Positions 1 through 6,820 are shown, numbered from the stretch's first letter. The stretch is 13,433 nt of DNA from DASUNQ01 sp044866775 (GCA_044866775.1 JBIOUG010000094.1:1-13433); one strand, 5' to 3'. Numbers and translations are program-made. The notes: generated by a model from the sequence alone, not told the origin.

Positions 1-207
1 AGCCTGGCCGACCTCGTGGACCGCAAGATGCGTGAGGTCGCCCAGCACGCGAGCACGAGCGATACGTCTCGGATCGCGATTCTGGCGGCACTCAATATGG
101 CAGACGAACTGTTCCGAATTCAGAAACGACAGGAAGGGGAACGGGTCGAGATCCGGGAGAAGGTGGCGGAGCTGGCCGAGGAATTAAGCCGGGCCCTCGC
201 TGGTTGA
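1..207 (+). CDS. zapA: Cell division protein ZapA, C-terminal part (5' end outside window)
   Basis: ZapA binds FtsZ and bundles Z-ring filaments in the cytoplasm. The reading frame is open from base 1, so the start lies upstream. The visible 68 residues contain the family signature of a helix with V-D-x-K-M-R-E-V, then the stretch R-I-A-I-L-A-A-L-N-M-A-D-E-L, followed by a charged heptad-like coiled coil that mediates tetramerisation. Family members are about 90-110 residues, so roughly 25-40 residues are missing. The gene sits directly upstream of a 6S-like RNA and rny, a neighbourhood that supports the call. GTG at 16 is not taken as the start because the codons before it are also ZapA-like. 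Recognition rests on family knowledge of the sequence pattern. Confidence 0.88.
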   Translation, partial: SLADLVDRKMREVAQHASTSDTSRIAILAALNMADELFRIQKRQEGERVEIREKVAELAEELSRALAG

Positions 208-254
208 GGGGCCATGAGGTCGCCCCGCCGACTTGAGATATATGGAAACGAGTT

Positions 255-445
255 GGCATCCCCTGCGTGTTTCGTGATGGGTACCACGATTGTAGAACCT
301 ACAACAACAAAACGGGAGTCTTTCACTCGTGTGGCCCGTGCCAGCCTCGCATCGACGAGGACGCTAACGGCTCGCGGAGCGGACACCCACCTGGCGCGTT
401 TCAGGTTCTAAACGCTCGGGCCCACATGGCCGCGTGGGGGATGCC
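255..445 (+). ncRNA. ssrS: 6S RNA (ssrS), predicted
   Basis: 6S RNA mimics an open promoter and binds the housekeeping RNA polymerase holoenzyme. Bases 255-269 pair with 431-445 to give a 15-bp closing stem (9 perfect pairs GGCAUCCCC/GGGGAUGCC, then pairs including three G-U). A large asymmetric bubble follows (270-292 against 411-430). The stem resumes as UAGAACCU (293-300) with AGGUUCUA (403-410), AAACG (310-314) with CGUUU (397-401) and GCCAG (340-344) with CUGGC (391-395), with small hairpins at the tip (345-360 and 370-380). The length of about 191 nt, the rod-with-central-bubble shape and the position between zapA and rny all fit 6S RNA. A T-rich stretch follows. An AT-rich TATATG at 239-244 could be the -10 box, but no convincing -35 box is visible. 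Exact ends are inferred from the stem. Confidence 0.78.
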
Positions 446-454
446 TTTATTGTT

Positions 455-488
455 CTCCTCGTGAAGAGGAGCCTCCTCGTGAGAGGAG
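455..488 (+). repeat. Tandem pair of near-identical hairpins between 6S RNA and rny
   Basis: CTCCTC (455-460) pairs with GAGGAG (466-471) around a GUGAA loop. An immediate second copy, CTCCTC (473-478) with GAGGAG (483-488), has a GUGA loop, which is a GNRA tetraloop. The second copy is followed by CCTTTCCC. The copies differ by one A. They could form the 3' processing or termination region of the 6S RNA, or a structured 5' leader of the rny mRNA. The T-tract is too short for a standard Rho-independent terminator. Confidence 0.7.
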
Positions 489-511
489 CCTTTCCCGGAT
501 CCGCCGCTCCC

Positions 512-537
512 CCCCACTGTTCTTGAAGAGCAGGGGG
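512..537 (+). promoter_or_regulatory. Hairpin that covers the rny Shine-Dalgarno sequence
   Basis: CCCC (512-515), a bulged A516 and CTGTTCT (517-523) pair with AGAGCAG plus GGGG (527-537) around a UGA loop, giving 11 pairs with one G-U. The 3' arm contains the purine tract AGGGGG (532-537), which is the only good Shine-Dalgarno sequence, 6 nt before the GTG start of rny. Folding would hide the ribosome-binding site. The pairing is visible directly. A regulatory role is inferred. Confidence 0.5.
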
Positions 538-543
538 CAACTG

Positions 544-2118
544 GTGAGCACCGAAAATCTGATTCTGATCCTGATCGTGGTCGTTGTGCTGGCCGCGGTC
601 GTCGTTCCCCTCATCTGGTGGCTCGGCCTCCGGAAGGAGGGGAGGCGCCTCTTGGCCCAGGCACAGCTCGAGGCCGACAAGCTCGTCGAGGATGCCAAAC
701 GGCAGGGCGAGACCCGCCTGCGCGAGGCCGACGTCGTGGCCAAGGAGAAGCTCCTCCAGGCGCGCACCGAGTTCGAGACGGCCTCGCGCAAGCGCCGCAC
801 CGAGCTCGAGGCGCTCGAGCGGCGTCTGACGCAGAAGGAAGACAATCTCGACAAGAAGAGCGAGGAGCTCGCGAAGCGCGAGAAGGACCTCCATCAGCTC
901 GACCGGTCCCTGGTCGGCCGCGAAAAGGGGCTCGAAAAGAGAGAGATGGAGCTCGAGCAGATGTTCCAGGAGGAGCGGATGAAGCTCGAGCAGATCGCCG
1001 GCCTCACGGCCCAGCAGGCCCGCGACGAGCTGGTCCGCGTCATCGAGGACGAGGCGCGCATCGAGGCCGCCCACCTGGTCAAGCGGCTGGAGGACGAGGC
1101 GCGCGAGACGGCCAACAAGCAGGCGCAGCGCATCATCGGCATGGCCGTGCAGCGCTCGGCGTCGGATTACGTGTCCGAAACGACGGTCTCGGTCGTCATG
1201 CTCCCCAACGACGAGATGAAGGGGCGCATCATCGGTCGCGAGGGGCGCAACATCCGCGCCCTCGAGACCGCCACCGGCGTGGACCTGATCGTCGACGACA
1301 CGCCCGAGGCCGTGATCCTCTCCGGCTTCGACCCCTACCGCCGCGAGGTGGCCCGCGTGGCCCTGGAGCGGCTCATCGTCGATGGACGCATCCATCCGGC
1401 GCGCATCGAGGAGGTCGTCGAGAAGGTCAAGGCCGAGTTCGAGCAGAAGATCCTGCAGGAAGGGGAAGCGGCGCTCCTGGAGCTGGGCATCCCGGGCATG
1501 CATCCGGAGCTGGTCAAGCTGCTCGGCCGCCTGCGCTACCGCACCTCCTACGGCCAGAACGTCCTCCAGCACAGCAAGGAGGTCGCCTTCCTCGCCGGCA
1601 CCATGGCGGCCGAGCTCAAGGCCAACGTCCAGGTGTCGCGCCGCGCCGGGCTCGTGCACGACATCGGCAAGGCGATCGACCGCGAGATGGACGGCACCCA
1701 CCTGCAGATCGGCATGGACCTGCTGCGCAAGTACGGCGAGAGCGAAGAGGTCATCCACGGCATGGCCTGCCACCACGGCGACTACGATCCGCAGACCGTG
1801 GAGGCCGTGCTGGTGACCGCGGCCGACGCCCTCTCGGCCGCCCGTCCCGGAGCGCGGCGCGAGATCCTGGAGACCTACGTCAAGCGGCTCGAGAAGCTCG
1901 AGGAGATCGCCTCCGGGTTCAAGGGCGTGCAGAAGACCTTCGCCATCCAGGCCGGGCGCGAGATCCGCATCATCGTCGACAGCGGCAAGATCGGCGACGA
2001 GCAGGCCCTCTGGCTGTCGAAGGACATCGCGCGCAAGATCGAGCAGGACCTGACCTACCCGGGCCAGATCAAGGTGACGGTCATCCGCGAGACCCGCTCG
2101 GTCGAGTACGCCCGGTGA
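544..2118 (+). CDS. rny: Ribonuclease Y, membrane-anchored endoribonuclease
   Basis: RNase Y initiates mRNA decay by endonucleolytic cleavage at the inner face of the membrane. The 524-residue protein has an N-terminal membrane segment (about residues 5-28, rich in I/L/V), a long charged coiled coil (about 30-200), a KH RNA-binding domain with GRIIGREGRN at 227-236, and an HD hydrolase domain. Metal ligands are H343 (Q-H-S), H372-D373 (L-V-H-D-I-G-K) and H410-H411. The conserved C-terminal end includes Y-P-G-Q-I-K-V-T-V-I-R-E-T. Length matches the usual 515-525. GTG 544 is chosen because AGGGGG lies 6 nt upstream and the membrane segment then starts at once. TTG 523 would put a charged extension before it. 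ymdB follows after 7 nt, the usual partner. An upstream hairpin may limit translation. Confidence 0.96.
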   Translation: MSTENLILILIVVVVLAAVVVPLIWWLGLRKEGRRLLAQAQLEADKLVEDAKRQGETRLREADVVAKEKLLQARTEFETASRKRRTELEALERRLTQKEDNLDKKSEELAKREKDLHQLDRSLVGREKGLEKREMELEQMFQEERMKLEQIAGLTAQQARDELVRVIEDEARIEAAHLVKRLEDEARETANKQAQRIIGMAVQRSASDYVSETTVSVVMLPNDEMKGRIIGREGRNIRALETATGVDLIVDDTPEAVILSGFDPYRREVARVALERLIVDGRIHPARIEEVVEKVKAEFEQKILQEGEAALLELGIPGMHPELVKLLGRLRYRTSYGQNVLQHSKEVAFLAGTMAAELKANVQVSRRAGLVHDIGKAIDREMDGTHLQIGMDLLRKYGESEEVIHGMACHHGDYDPQTVEAVLVTAADALSAARPGARREILETYVKRLEKLEEIASGFKGVQKTFAIQAGREIRIIVDSGKIGDEQALWLSKDIARKIEQDLTYPGQIKVTVIRETRSVEYAR

Positions 2119-2125
2119 GGGGAGC

Positions 2126-2911
2126 TTGAAGCTCCTCTTCGTCGGCGACGTCGTCGGCAAGCCCGGACGGCGCGCCGTGCAGGAGCTGCTGCCGCGCCTG
2201 GTCGACCGCCACCTCGCCGACTACGTCGTCGTCAACGTCGAGAACCTGGCCGGCGGCTTCGGCGTCACGCCCGAGGTGCTGGGCGAGCTCGCCGACCTGC
2301 CGATCGACTGTTTCACGACCGGCAACCACGTTTGGGACAAGAAGGAGGGCGTCGAGCTGCTCGACCGCGAGCCGCGCCTCCTCCGCCCCGCCAACTACCC
2401 CGCCGGCAACCCCGGCGGCGGCCTCCACGTCGGCGAGACCGCGGGCGGGGTGCCGGTGGCGACCATCAACCTCGAAGGCCGCGTCTTCATGAGCGCCCTC
2501 GAGTCGCCCTTCCTCGTCGCCGACCGCCTCCTGGCCGGCCTCGACAAGCAGGTCAAGGTCGTCTTCGTCGACTTCCACGCCGAAGCGACGAGCGAGAAGC
2601 AGGCCCTCGGCTTTTACCTCGACGGTCGGGTCTCCGCCGTCGTCGGTACTCACACCCACGTGCCCACCGCCGACGAGCGCGTCCTCCCCAAGGGCACCGG
2701 CTTCCTGACCGACGTCGGCATGACCGGCCCCTACGAATCGATCATCGGCGTCCGCACCGACAAGGTGCTCAAGCGCTTCCTGCTGCTCACCCCGGCTTCG
2801 TTCGAGGTGGCGAAGAAAGACGTGCGGCTGGCGGCGGTGGTGGTGGACGTCGACGAGACGACGGGCAAGGCGCGCGGGCTGGAGCGGCTGCTCATCCCGG
2901 TGGGGGTGTAG
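2126..2911 (+). CDS. ymdB: YmdB-family metallophosphoesterase (TIGR00282)
   Basis: YmdB-type proteins are dinuclear-metal phosphodiesterases. Characterised members hydrolyse 2',3'-cyclic nucleotides, linking them to RNA turnover in the cytoplasm. The 261-residue length fits the family (about 260-265). Expected metal and catalytic residues are all present: D8 in F-V-G-D, E39-N40 in V-N-V-E-N, N67-H68 in T-G-N-H-V-W-D, H151 in D-F-H-A-E-A-T, and H176/H178 in G-T-H-T-H-V. The TTG at 2126 is chosen because it gives the family N-terminus M-K-L-L-F-V-G-D and a GAGGGGAG tract lies just upstream, although unusually close. The gap to rny is 7 nt, so the two are almost certainly cotranscribed and probably translationally coupled. 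A hairpin terminator follows at 2932-2968. Confidence 0.94.
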   Translation: MKLLFVGDVVGKPGRRAVQELLPRLVDRHLADYVVVNVENLAGGFGVTPEVLGELADLPIDCFTTGNHVWDKKEGVELLDREPRLLRPANYPAGNPGGGLHVGETAGGVPVATINLEGRVFMSALESPFLVADRLLAGLDKQVKVVFVDFHAEATSEKQALGFYLDGRVSAVVGTHTHVPTADERVLPKGTGFLTDVGMTGPYESIIGVRTDKVLKRFLLLTPASFEVAKKDVRLAAVVVDVDETTGKARGLERLLIPVGV

Positions 2912-2931
2912 AGAAGGCGGCGGCGGCCCTT

Positions 2932-2968
2932 CCTTGAAAATCCGCCAACGGCTGGAGGTTTTTCAAGG
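2932..2968. terminator. Bidirectional Rho-independent terminator
   Basis: CCTTGAAAA (2932-2940) and TTTTCAAGG (2960-2968) are perfect inverted repeats flanking an inner GC stem (TCC-GCC / GGC-T-GGA, 2941-2956). Each strand therefore shows a GC hairpin followed by four or five T. It lies between the convergent ends of ymdB and the SDR gene, so it can serve both. Confidence 0.85.
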
Positions 2969-2971
2969 CGA

Positions 2972-3826
2972 TCAGCCGCGGAAGTCGGCGGCGTGGTCGC
3001 GGGCGAACTGCTCGAAGCTGTGCGGCGACCGGCCGGTGAGCGCCTCGACGGTCTTCGTGACGTGCTCGGTCGGGCCGCCGGCGCGCTGGTAGGCGGCGAT
3101 CGCCAGGAGGCCGGCGATCCGCCACGCCGGCTCCCCCGCGCGTCGCAACCGGACCCAAGCCTCGTCCTCCGTCTCGGCGACGTACGTGAGCGGCCGCCCG
3201 AGGACGCGCGACAGGATCTCGGTCGCCTCGCGATAGGACAGCGCCTCCGGGCCGGTGAGCGTGTAGATCTCGCCCTCGTGACCGGGCTCGGTGAGCGCCA
3301 GCGCCGCGACGGCGGCGATGTCGCGGGCGTCGATGAACGGGATCCGGCCCTCGCCCGCGGCCGAGTACACGACGCCGTCCTGCGCGATGCTCCGGCGCTG
3401 GTCGAGCAGGTTGTCCATGAAGTGATGCGGCCGCAGGATGGTCCACTCGAGGCCGCTCTCCCGGAGCGCCCTCTCGACGTTGTAGTGCCAGAGGCCGATC
3501 ACCGACAGCGAGTGATCCGAGGCGCCCAGCGCCGAGAGCTTCACCACCTGCCGCACCCCGGCGCGGCGCGCCGCCTCCAGGGCGTTCTTCTGCAGCCGCA
3601 CCATGTCCTCGCTGTTGGCGGTGAGGAGGAAGAGCCGCTCGGCGCCGGTGAAGGACGGGGCCAGGCCTTCTCGCCGCGCCAGATCCGCGGCCACCCACTC
3701 GACGCCCGGCAGCCCCTCCCCCCGCCCGGCGCTCCGCGCCAGCGCCCGCACGGCCTCGCCGCGCTGCGCGAGCCGCCGCACCAGCTCGCTGCCGATCTTC
3801 CCCGTGGCTCCCGTGACGACGATCAT
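2972..3826 (-). CDS. NmrA-like NAD(P)-binding SDR family protein
   Basis: This is an atypical short-chain dehydrogenase/reductase of the NmrA/HSCARG type, cytoplasmic, 284 residues. The N-terminal Rossmann motif is clear (T-G-A-T-G-K-I-G, residues 5-12). An arginine-rich segment follows strand 2, where such proteins contact NADP phosphate. The central V-K-L-S-A-L-G-A and the downstream R-E-S-G-L-E-W-T-I-L-R-P pattern are typical, as is the P-F-I-D-A-R-D-I-A loop. The canonical SDR Y-x-x-x-K pair is not evident, so it may be a redox sensor or a quinone reductase-like (QorB/YtfG-like) enzyme rather than a classical dehydrogenase. The start ATG has GAGAGAGGG shortly upstream. It is transcribed away from the 3946 gene and convergently to ymdB. 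The substrate is unknown. Confidence 0.85.
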   Translation of the reverse strand: MIVVTGATGKIGSELVRRLAQRGEAVRALARSAGRGEGLPGVEWVAADLARREGLAPSFTGAERLFLLTANSEDMVRLQKNALEAARRAGVRQVVKLSALGASDHSLSVIGLWHYNVERALRESGLEWTILRPHHFMDNLLDQRRSIAQDGVVYSAAGEGRIPFIDARDIAAVAALALTEPGHEGEIYTLTGPEALSYREATEILSRVLGRPLTYVAETEDEAWVRLRRAGEPAWRIAGLLAIAAYQRAGGPTEHVTKTVEALTGRSPHSFEQFARDHAADFRG

Positions 3827-3945
3827 CCCGCCCTCTCTCTGCCGCCTGGGTTCGTCCAGTGTGACACCGCGGCGCTCGGTGCGCAGTCTAGCCCCGAGAG
3901 CGGAGGGCTTTGGCAGTATCCTTTCGCGGCACGAAGACCTCCGCG

Positions 3946-4668
3946 ATGACCGGCACGACTTCTTTCAGGGCGCCATGGTCGACGCTGCTCAAGCTCATGA
4001 GCGTCCTGTCCACGGCCATCCTCCTCGGCGTCGGCGCCCTTCTCGCTTCGACCTTTCCGCGCGATCTCCTCGGCGGTCGGCCGCTTGCGTTCTCGGTGGG
4101 CCTGATCGTGGTCGTTCTTCTCGGCTCCGCGCTCTTCACCATCCGCGGCTACGAGCTGGCCGGTTCGGAGCTTCTGGTGCGACGGCTCGTCTGGGCGACG
4201 AGAATCCCGCTTCAGGATCTCCGCTCCGCCTGGGCCGACCCTTCCGCGATGAAGAGGTCGATCCGGTTGTTCGGCAATGGCGGCCTCTTCGCGTTCAGCG
4301 GTCTGTTCTCCAACCGGAAGCTCGGCCGCTACCGCGCTTTCGCGACGGATCCGCGCAATGCGGTGGTGCTGCGCTTCGCGGCGCGGACGATCGTCGTCAC
4401 TCCGGACGCGCCGCAAGAGTTCCTGAGTACCCTCTCCCTGCACTGCCCGCAGGCGCGAGTCGGCGAACGCGGCGGCGTGTACGTCCTGCGCCGCGATGAC
4501 GGGGACGAGACGCACTTCCTGACGGCGACGTTCTGGGAGTCGGAGGAGGCGATCCGGGGCTTTGCCGGAGCCGACGTCCTCAAGGCGAAGCACTACCCCG
4601 AGGATCGCGAGTTCCTGCTCGAGCTCGAGCCCGAAGTGGTTCACTACACCGTCATCGCCAGCGGCTAG
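3946..4668 (+). CDS. Bacterial PH-like (bPH_5) membrane protein with ABM-like C-terminal segment
   Basis: The 240-residue protein has two hydrophobic segments (about 15-36 and 45-66). A domain resembling bacterial PH domain PF10882 follows: G-Y-E-L, R-R-L-V-W-A-T-R-I-P-L, then L-F-G-N-G-G-L-F-A-F-S-G-L-F, the A-F-A-T-D strand and V-V-T-P-D-A-P-Q-E-F at 150-159. From residue 176 the sequence changes to a pattern known from small ABM-fold (antibiotic biosynthesis monooxygenase-like) proteins: G-G-V-Y-V-L-R-R, F-W-E-S-E-E-A-I-R-G-F-A-G and K-H-Y-P-E-D-R-E-F-L-L-E-L-E-P. The first strand and helix of that fold are absent, so this looks like a fusion. ATG 3946 is preferred. TTG 3910 with GGAGGG just upstream is an alternative. 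The function is unknown. The domain calls are from memory of family patterns. Confidence 0.72.
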   Translation: MTGTTSFRAPWSTLLKLMSVLSTAILLGVGALLASTFPRDLLGGRPLAFSVGLIVVVLLGSALFTIRGYELAGSELLVRRLVWATRIPLQDLRSAWADPSAMKRSIRLFGNGGLFAFSGLFSNRKLGRYRAFATDPRNAVVLRFAARTIVVTPDAPQEFLSTLSLHCPQARVGERGGVYVLRRDDGDETHFLTATFWESEEAIRGFAGADVLKAKHYPEDREFLLELEPEVVHYTVIASG

Positions 4669-4681
4669 GCGCGCGCCAGCG

Positions 4682-5236
4682 ATGTGGATCGTCTGGCTCG
4701 TCAGCGGTGCGGCCGTCGCCGGCTTCGTTGCCGCCCTGGCCGCGTTCCGGCCTGCCTTCCGGCGCGCGGCTCGGGGATGGCAGCTCCTGGCCGCGTCGGG
4801 CATCTTTCTCGCCCTGTGCGGTCTGGGTTTCGTCGCCCGCTTCTGGGAGCCGACTCCGGGTCCCTACCTTGCCAACCAGCTCTACCCATTCGGTCCCTAC
4901 GTCAACACCTGGGCGGTGTCGTTCGGCTTCGCGTGGATGGCGTTCGGCCTCCTGTTCGCCGGCCTCGCCCTGATCGGATCGCGTGAAGGCTCCCGGCGCA
5001 TCTGGGTCATGCTCCTGATGAGCTGGCTCCTGTGCTGGCTTCCTCACGCCATCATCGGCATCGGGTTCGCGTGGGCCGGGCACAACGCGCCCAGCGTGCG
5101 GCTCTATCGCGACTGGGCGGCCGAGCCGGCTGGCCTGCTCGTTCTGTGCATCAGCGCGCTCGTTCTCCTCGCCCATCTCGCCTGCAGCATCGCCGGGTTC
5201 GTCCTCACGGGACGCCCCGGGAGGAACCCGTCATGA
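4682..5236 (+). CDS. Five-TM integral membrane protein of unknown function
   Basis: I do not recognise this 184-residue protein. It is very hydrophobic and rich in W, F and G. Five membrane segments are visible at about residues 2-22, 34-55, 79-101, 108-133 and 150-176. A conserved-looking loop, E-P-T-P-G-P-Y-L-A-N-Q-L-Y-P-F-G-P-Y, sits between segments 2 and 3. ATG 4682 is chosen because it opens directly into the first membrane helix, 13 nt after the previous stop. The longer frame from 4562 would overlap the preceding gene by more than 100 nt with unrelated sequence. No good Shine-Dalgarno sequence is seen. Its stop overlaps the next small ORF as ATGA, which suggests an operon with its neighbours. 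Confidence 0.75.
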   Translation: MWIVWLVSGAAVAGFVAALAAFRPAFRRAARGWQLLAASGIFLALCGLGFVARFWEPTPGPYLANQLYPFGPYVNTWAVSFGFAWMAFGLLFAGLALIGSREGSRRIWVMLLMSWLLCWLPHAIIGIGFAWAGHNAPSVRLYRDWAAEPAGLLVLCISALVLLAHLACSIAGFVLTGRPGRNPS

Positions 5237-5463
5237 GCAGACAGCGAGTCGTCCTCGCGATCGTCGTCGCCCTCGCCCTTCTCGCCACTCTTGCCTTCCT
5301 CCGTCACCGCCTCTGGCATGGCGCACCCGGGCCTGCGGTGGGGCCGTCGCGCCGGGCCGGGCTCACCTCCCGCGGCGCTCACCGTGATCCAGCCCGGCCA
5401 GGGAGAGGTGGTGTTACAGCGATCGGAGTGACGGCGCGCAACCCCGCCCGGCGGGTGCCGTAG
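5233..5463 (+). CDS. Small single-TM ORF, possibly truncated
   Basis: This 76-residue ORF starts at an ATG that overlaps the preceding stop (ATGA), a classic coupling arrangement. Residues 4-24 form one clear membrane segment (R-V-V-L-A-I-V-V-A-L-A-L-L-A-T-L-A-F-L). After about residue 36 the sequence becomes G/R/P/A-rich and looks like translated non-coding DNA. It could be a genuine small membrane protein or the intact start of a longer gene whose 3' part was lost or frameshifted. No family is recognised. It ends 8 nt before the SpoIIE-like gene. Confidence 0.42.
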   Translation: MSRQRVVLAIVVALALLATLAFLRHRLWHGAPGPAVGPSRRAGLTSRGAHRDPARPGRGGVTAIGVTARNPARRVP

Positions 5464-5471
5464 ACACACTC

Positions 5472-6701
5472 ATGGCGGAAGCTCTCGCATCCCGGCGCGA
5501 GGTGGTCGAGGGGGTCGCGCGCAAGGTGGCGATCTCGACGGCGGGCGGCGTGGCGTTCATGTTCCTGATGTTCGTCGGCCGGCGGGAGGTCTGGGGCTGG
5601 CGGCTCGCGCTCTACGGCGCGCTCGCCGGCCTCGCCATCCATGCCACCTGCCACGCTCTCGACGTGACGGTGGGCGAGCGGCTGCGCCGGCCCCAGCTCG
5701 TGCCGGACCGGCTCGTCGGCGTGCCGCTCTACTTCGTCGGCGGCTGCGTCGGGGGCATCGCCGCCACCGCGGTGCTCGAGGCGGCCGGGCTCATGCCCTT
5801 CGCCTTGAGCGCCGGCGACCTGCTCATCGCGGCCTCGATCAGCGGCGGCATCGCGATCGTCTTCGGGCTGCTCTTCTACTCCTTCGAGGTGATGCACCGG
5901 CGGCTGCGCGAGTCGGTCGAGCGGATCAAGGCCCAGGAGTTCGCCGAGAAGGAGCTGACGCTGGCGCGCGCCATCCAGAGCCGGCTGCTGCCGCCCGAGG
6001 AGCTTGCCGGCGACGGCTACCGCATCGCGGCGCGCAACCTGGCGGCGCGGTTCGTGGCCGGCGACTTCTACGACGTCTTCCGCCTCGCCGACGGCACGCT
6101 CGGCGTCGTGGTGGCCGACGTCTCCGGCAAGGGCATGGGGGCGAGCCTCATCATGGCCTCCGTCAAGGCCGTCCTGCCGTTCGTCGCCGCGGGGCGGCCG
6201 GCGGCGGCGACCCTGACGGAGCTCAACCGCCGGCTGGCGCGGGAGCTGGCGCCGCGCGAGTTCGTGGCGCTCGCCTACGCGCGCTTCGCGCCGGCGACGG
6301 GCGCTCTCGAGCTGGCGAACGCGGGGTTGCCGGACCCCTACCTGCTGCGGCCGGGCGGCGCCGTGGAGCCGCTCGCCGTGCCCGGGCCGCGGCTGCCGTT
6401 GGGCGCGCGCCCGGAGGTCGCCTACGAGTCCCTGGCGCTCGCGCTGCGTCCGCGAGAGCGGTTGCTGCTGCTGACCGACGGTCTGCCCGAGGCGCCGACG
6501 AGCGCCGGGCTGCCGCTCGGCTACGAGGCCCTGGCGCGCCTCCTGCCGGCGGCCGCGGCGACGCCGGGCGACCTGCTCGATGCCCTCTTCGGCGCGGTGC
6601 GCGACGCCACCGCCCCCGGCCTCGAGGACGACTGGACGGCGCTCGTGCTCGAGGCCGGCGCGAGGCCAGGGCCGGCGGCCGCAGCGGGCCGGGAGATCTG
6701 A
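5472..6701 (+). CDS. Membrane-anchored SpoIIE/RsbU-type PP2C serine phosphatase
   Basis: Such phosphatases dephosphorylate anti-anti-sigma (STAS) proteins in partner-switching regulation. The 409-residue protein has an N-terminal membrane region with about four helices (20-36, 45-63, 82-105, 116-139) and a short linker helix (about 141-165). The linker reads into the conserved L-A-R-A-I-Q-S-R-L-L-P-P entry motif of the phosphatase domain. Metal-binding acidic residues are visible in G-D-F-Y-D (D198, D201), A-D-V-S-G-K-G (D216), L-T-D-G-L (D336) and D-D-W-T-A (D386-D387). The usual N-A-G-H reads N-A-G-L (283-286). No STAS or anti-sigma kinase gene is in the window, so the target is unknown. 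ATG 5472 has only a weak ribosome-binding site, which suggests coupling to the upstream ORF. Confidence 0.9.
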   Translation: MAEALASRREVVEGVARKVAISTAGGVAFMFLMFVGRREVWGWRLALYGALAGLAIHATCHALDVTVGERLRRPQLVPDRLVGVPLYFVGGCVGGIAATAVLEAAGLMPFALSAGDLLIAASISGGIAIVFGLLFYSFEVMHRRLRESVERIKAQEFAEKELTLARAIQSRLLPPEELAGDGYRIAARNLAARFVAGDFYDVFRLADGTLGVVVADVSGKGMGASLIMASVKAVLPFVAAGRPAAATLTELNRRLARELAPREFVALAYARFAPATGALELANAGLPDPYLLRPGGAVEPLAVPGPRLPLGARPEVAYESLALALRPRERLLLLTDGLPEAPTSAGLPLGYEALARLLPAAAATPGDLLDALFGAVRDATAPGLEDDWTALVLEAGARPGPAAAAGREI

Positions 6702-6820
6702 GAGAATTCGCCCGCGCCCGGCTCGCGTTGCGGCACCGGGCAGAGTTCTCGCATCTCCCGAAGTGAGCGAGTAGGGCGGGGTGTGCGACCGCCCTTGCAG
6801 TCCGGGGAGCGAGAGTCAGA
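6702..6820 (+). other. Intergenic spacer with two hairpins
   Basis: Between the phosphatase and the patatin gene lie GCCCGG (6716-6721) pairing with CCGGGC (6736-6741), enclosed by GAGAA/TTCTC (6702-6706, 6746-6750), and a second perfect stem AGGGCGG (6773-6779) with CCGCCCT (6789-6795). Neither is followed by a T-tract, so Rho-independent termination is not supported. They may attenuate or stabilise a joint transcript. Confidence 0.4.

Noticed and set aside
523..543. TTG 523 as the rny start
   Set aside because: It would place the ribosome-binding tract inside the coding region and add seven residues before the membrane anchor. GTG 544 has the better spacing.
364..2160. Very long open frame (about 598 codons) antisense to rny
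   Set aside because: It is a mirror of rny codon use in GC-rich DNA (D/L/H/E/A/R-rich, no recognisable domain). rny on the other strand has complete domains and catalytic residues.
3911..3927. Sigma-54-like -24/-12 element (TTGGCAG-N5-TTTC) before the bPH gene
   Set aside because: The near-invariant GC doublet at -12 is TC here and no activator site is seen. A chance match is more likely.
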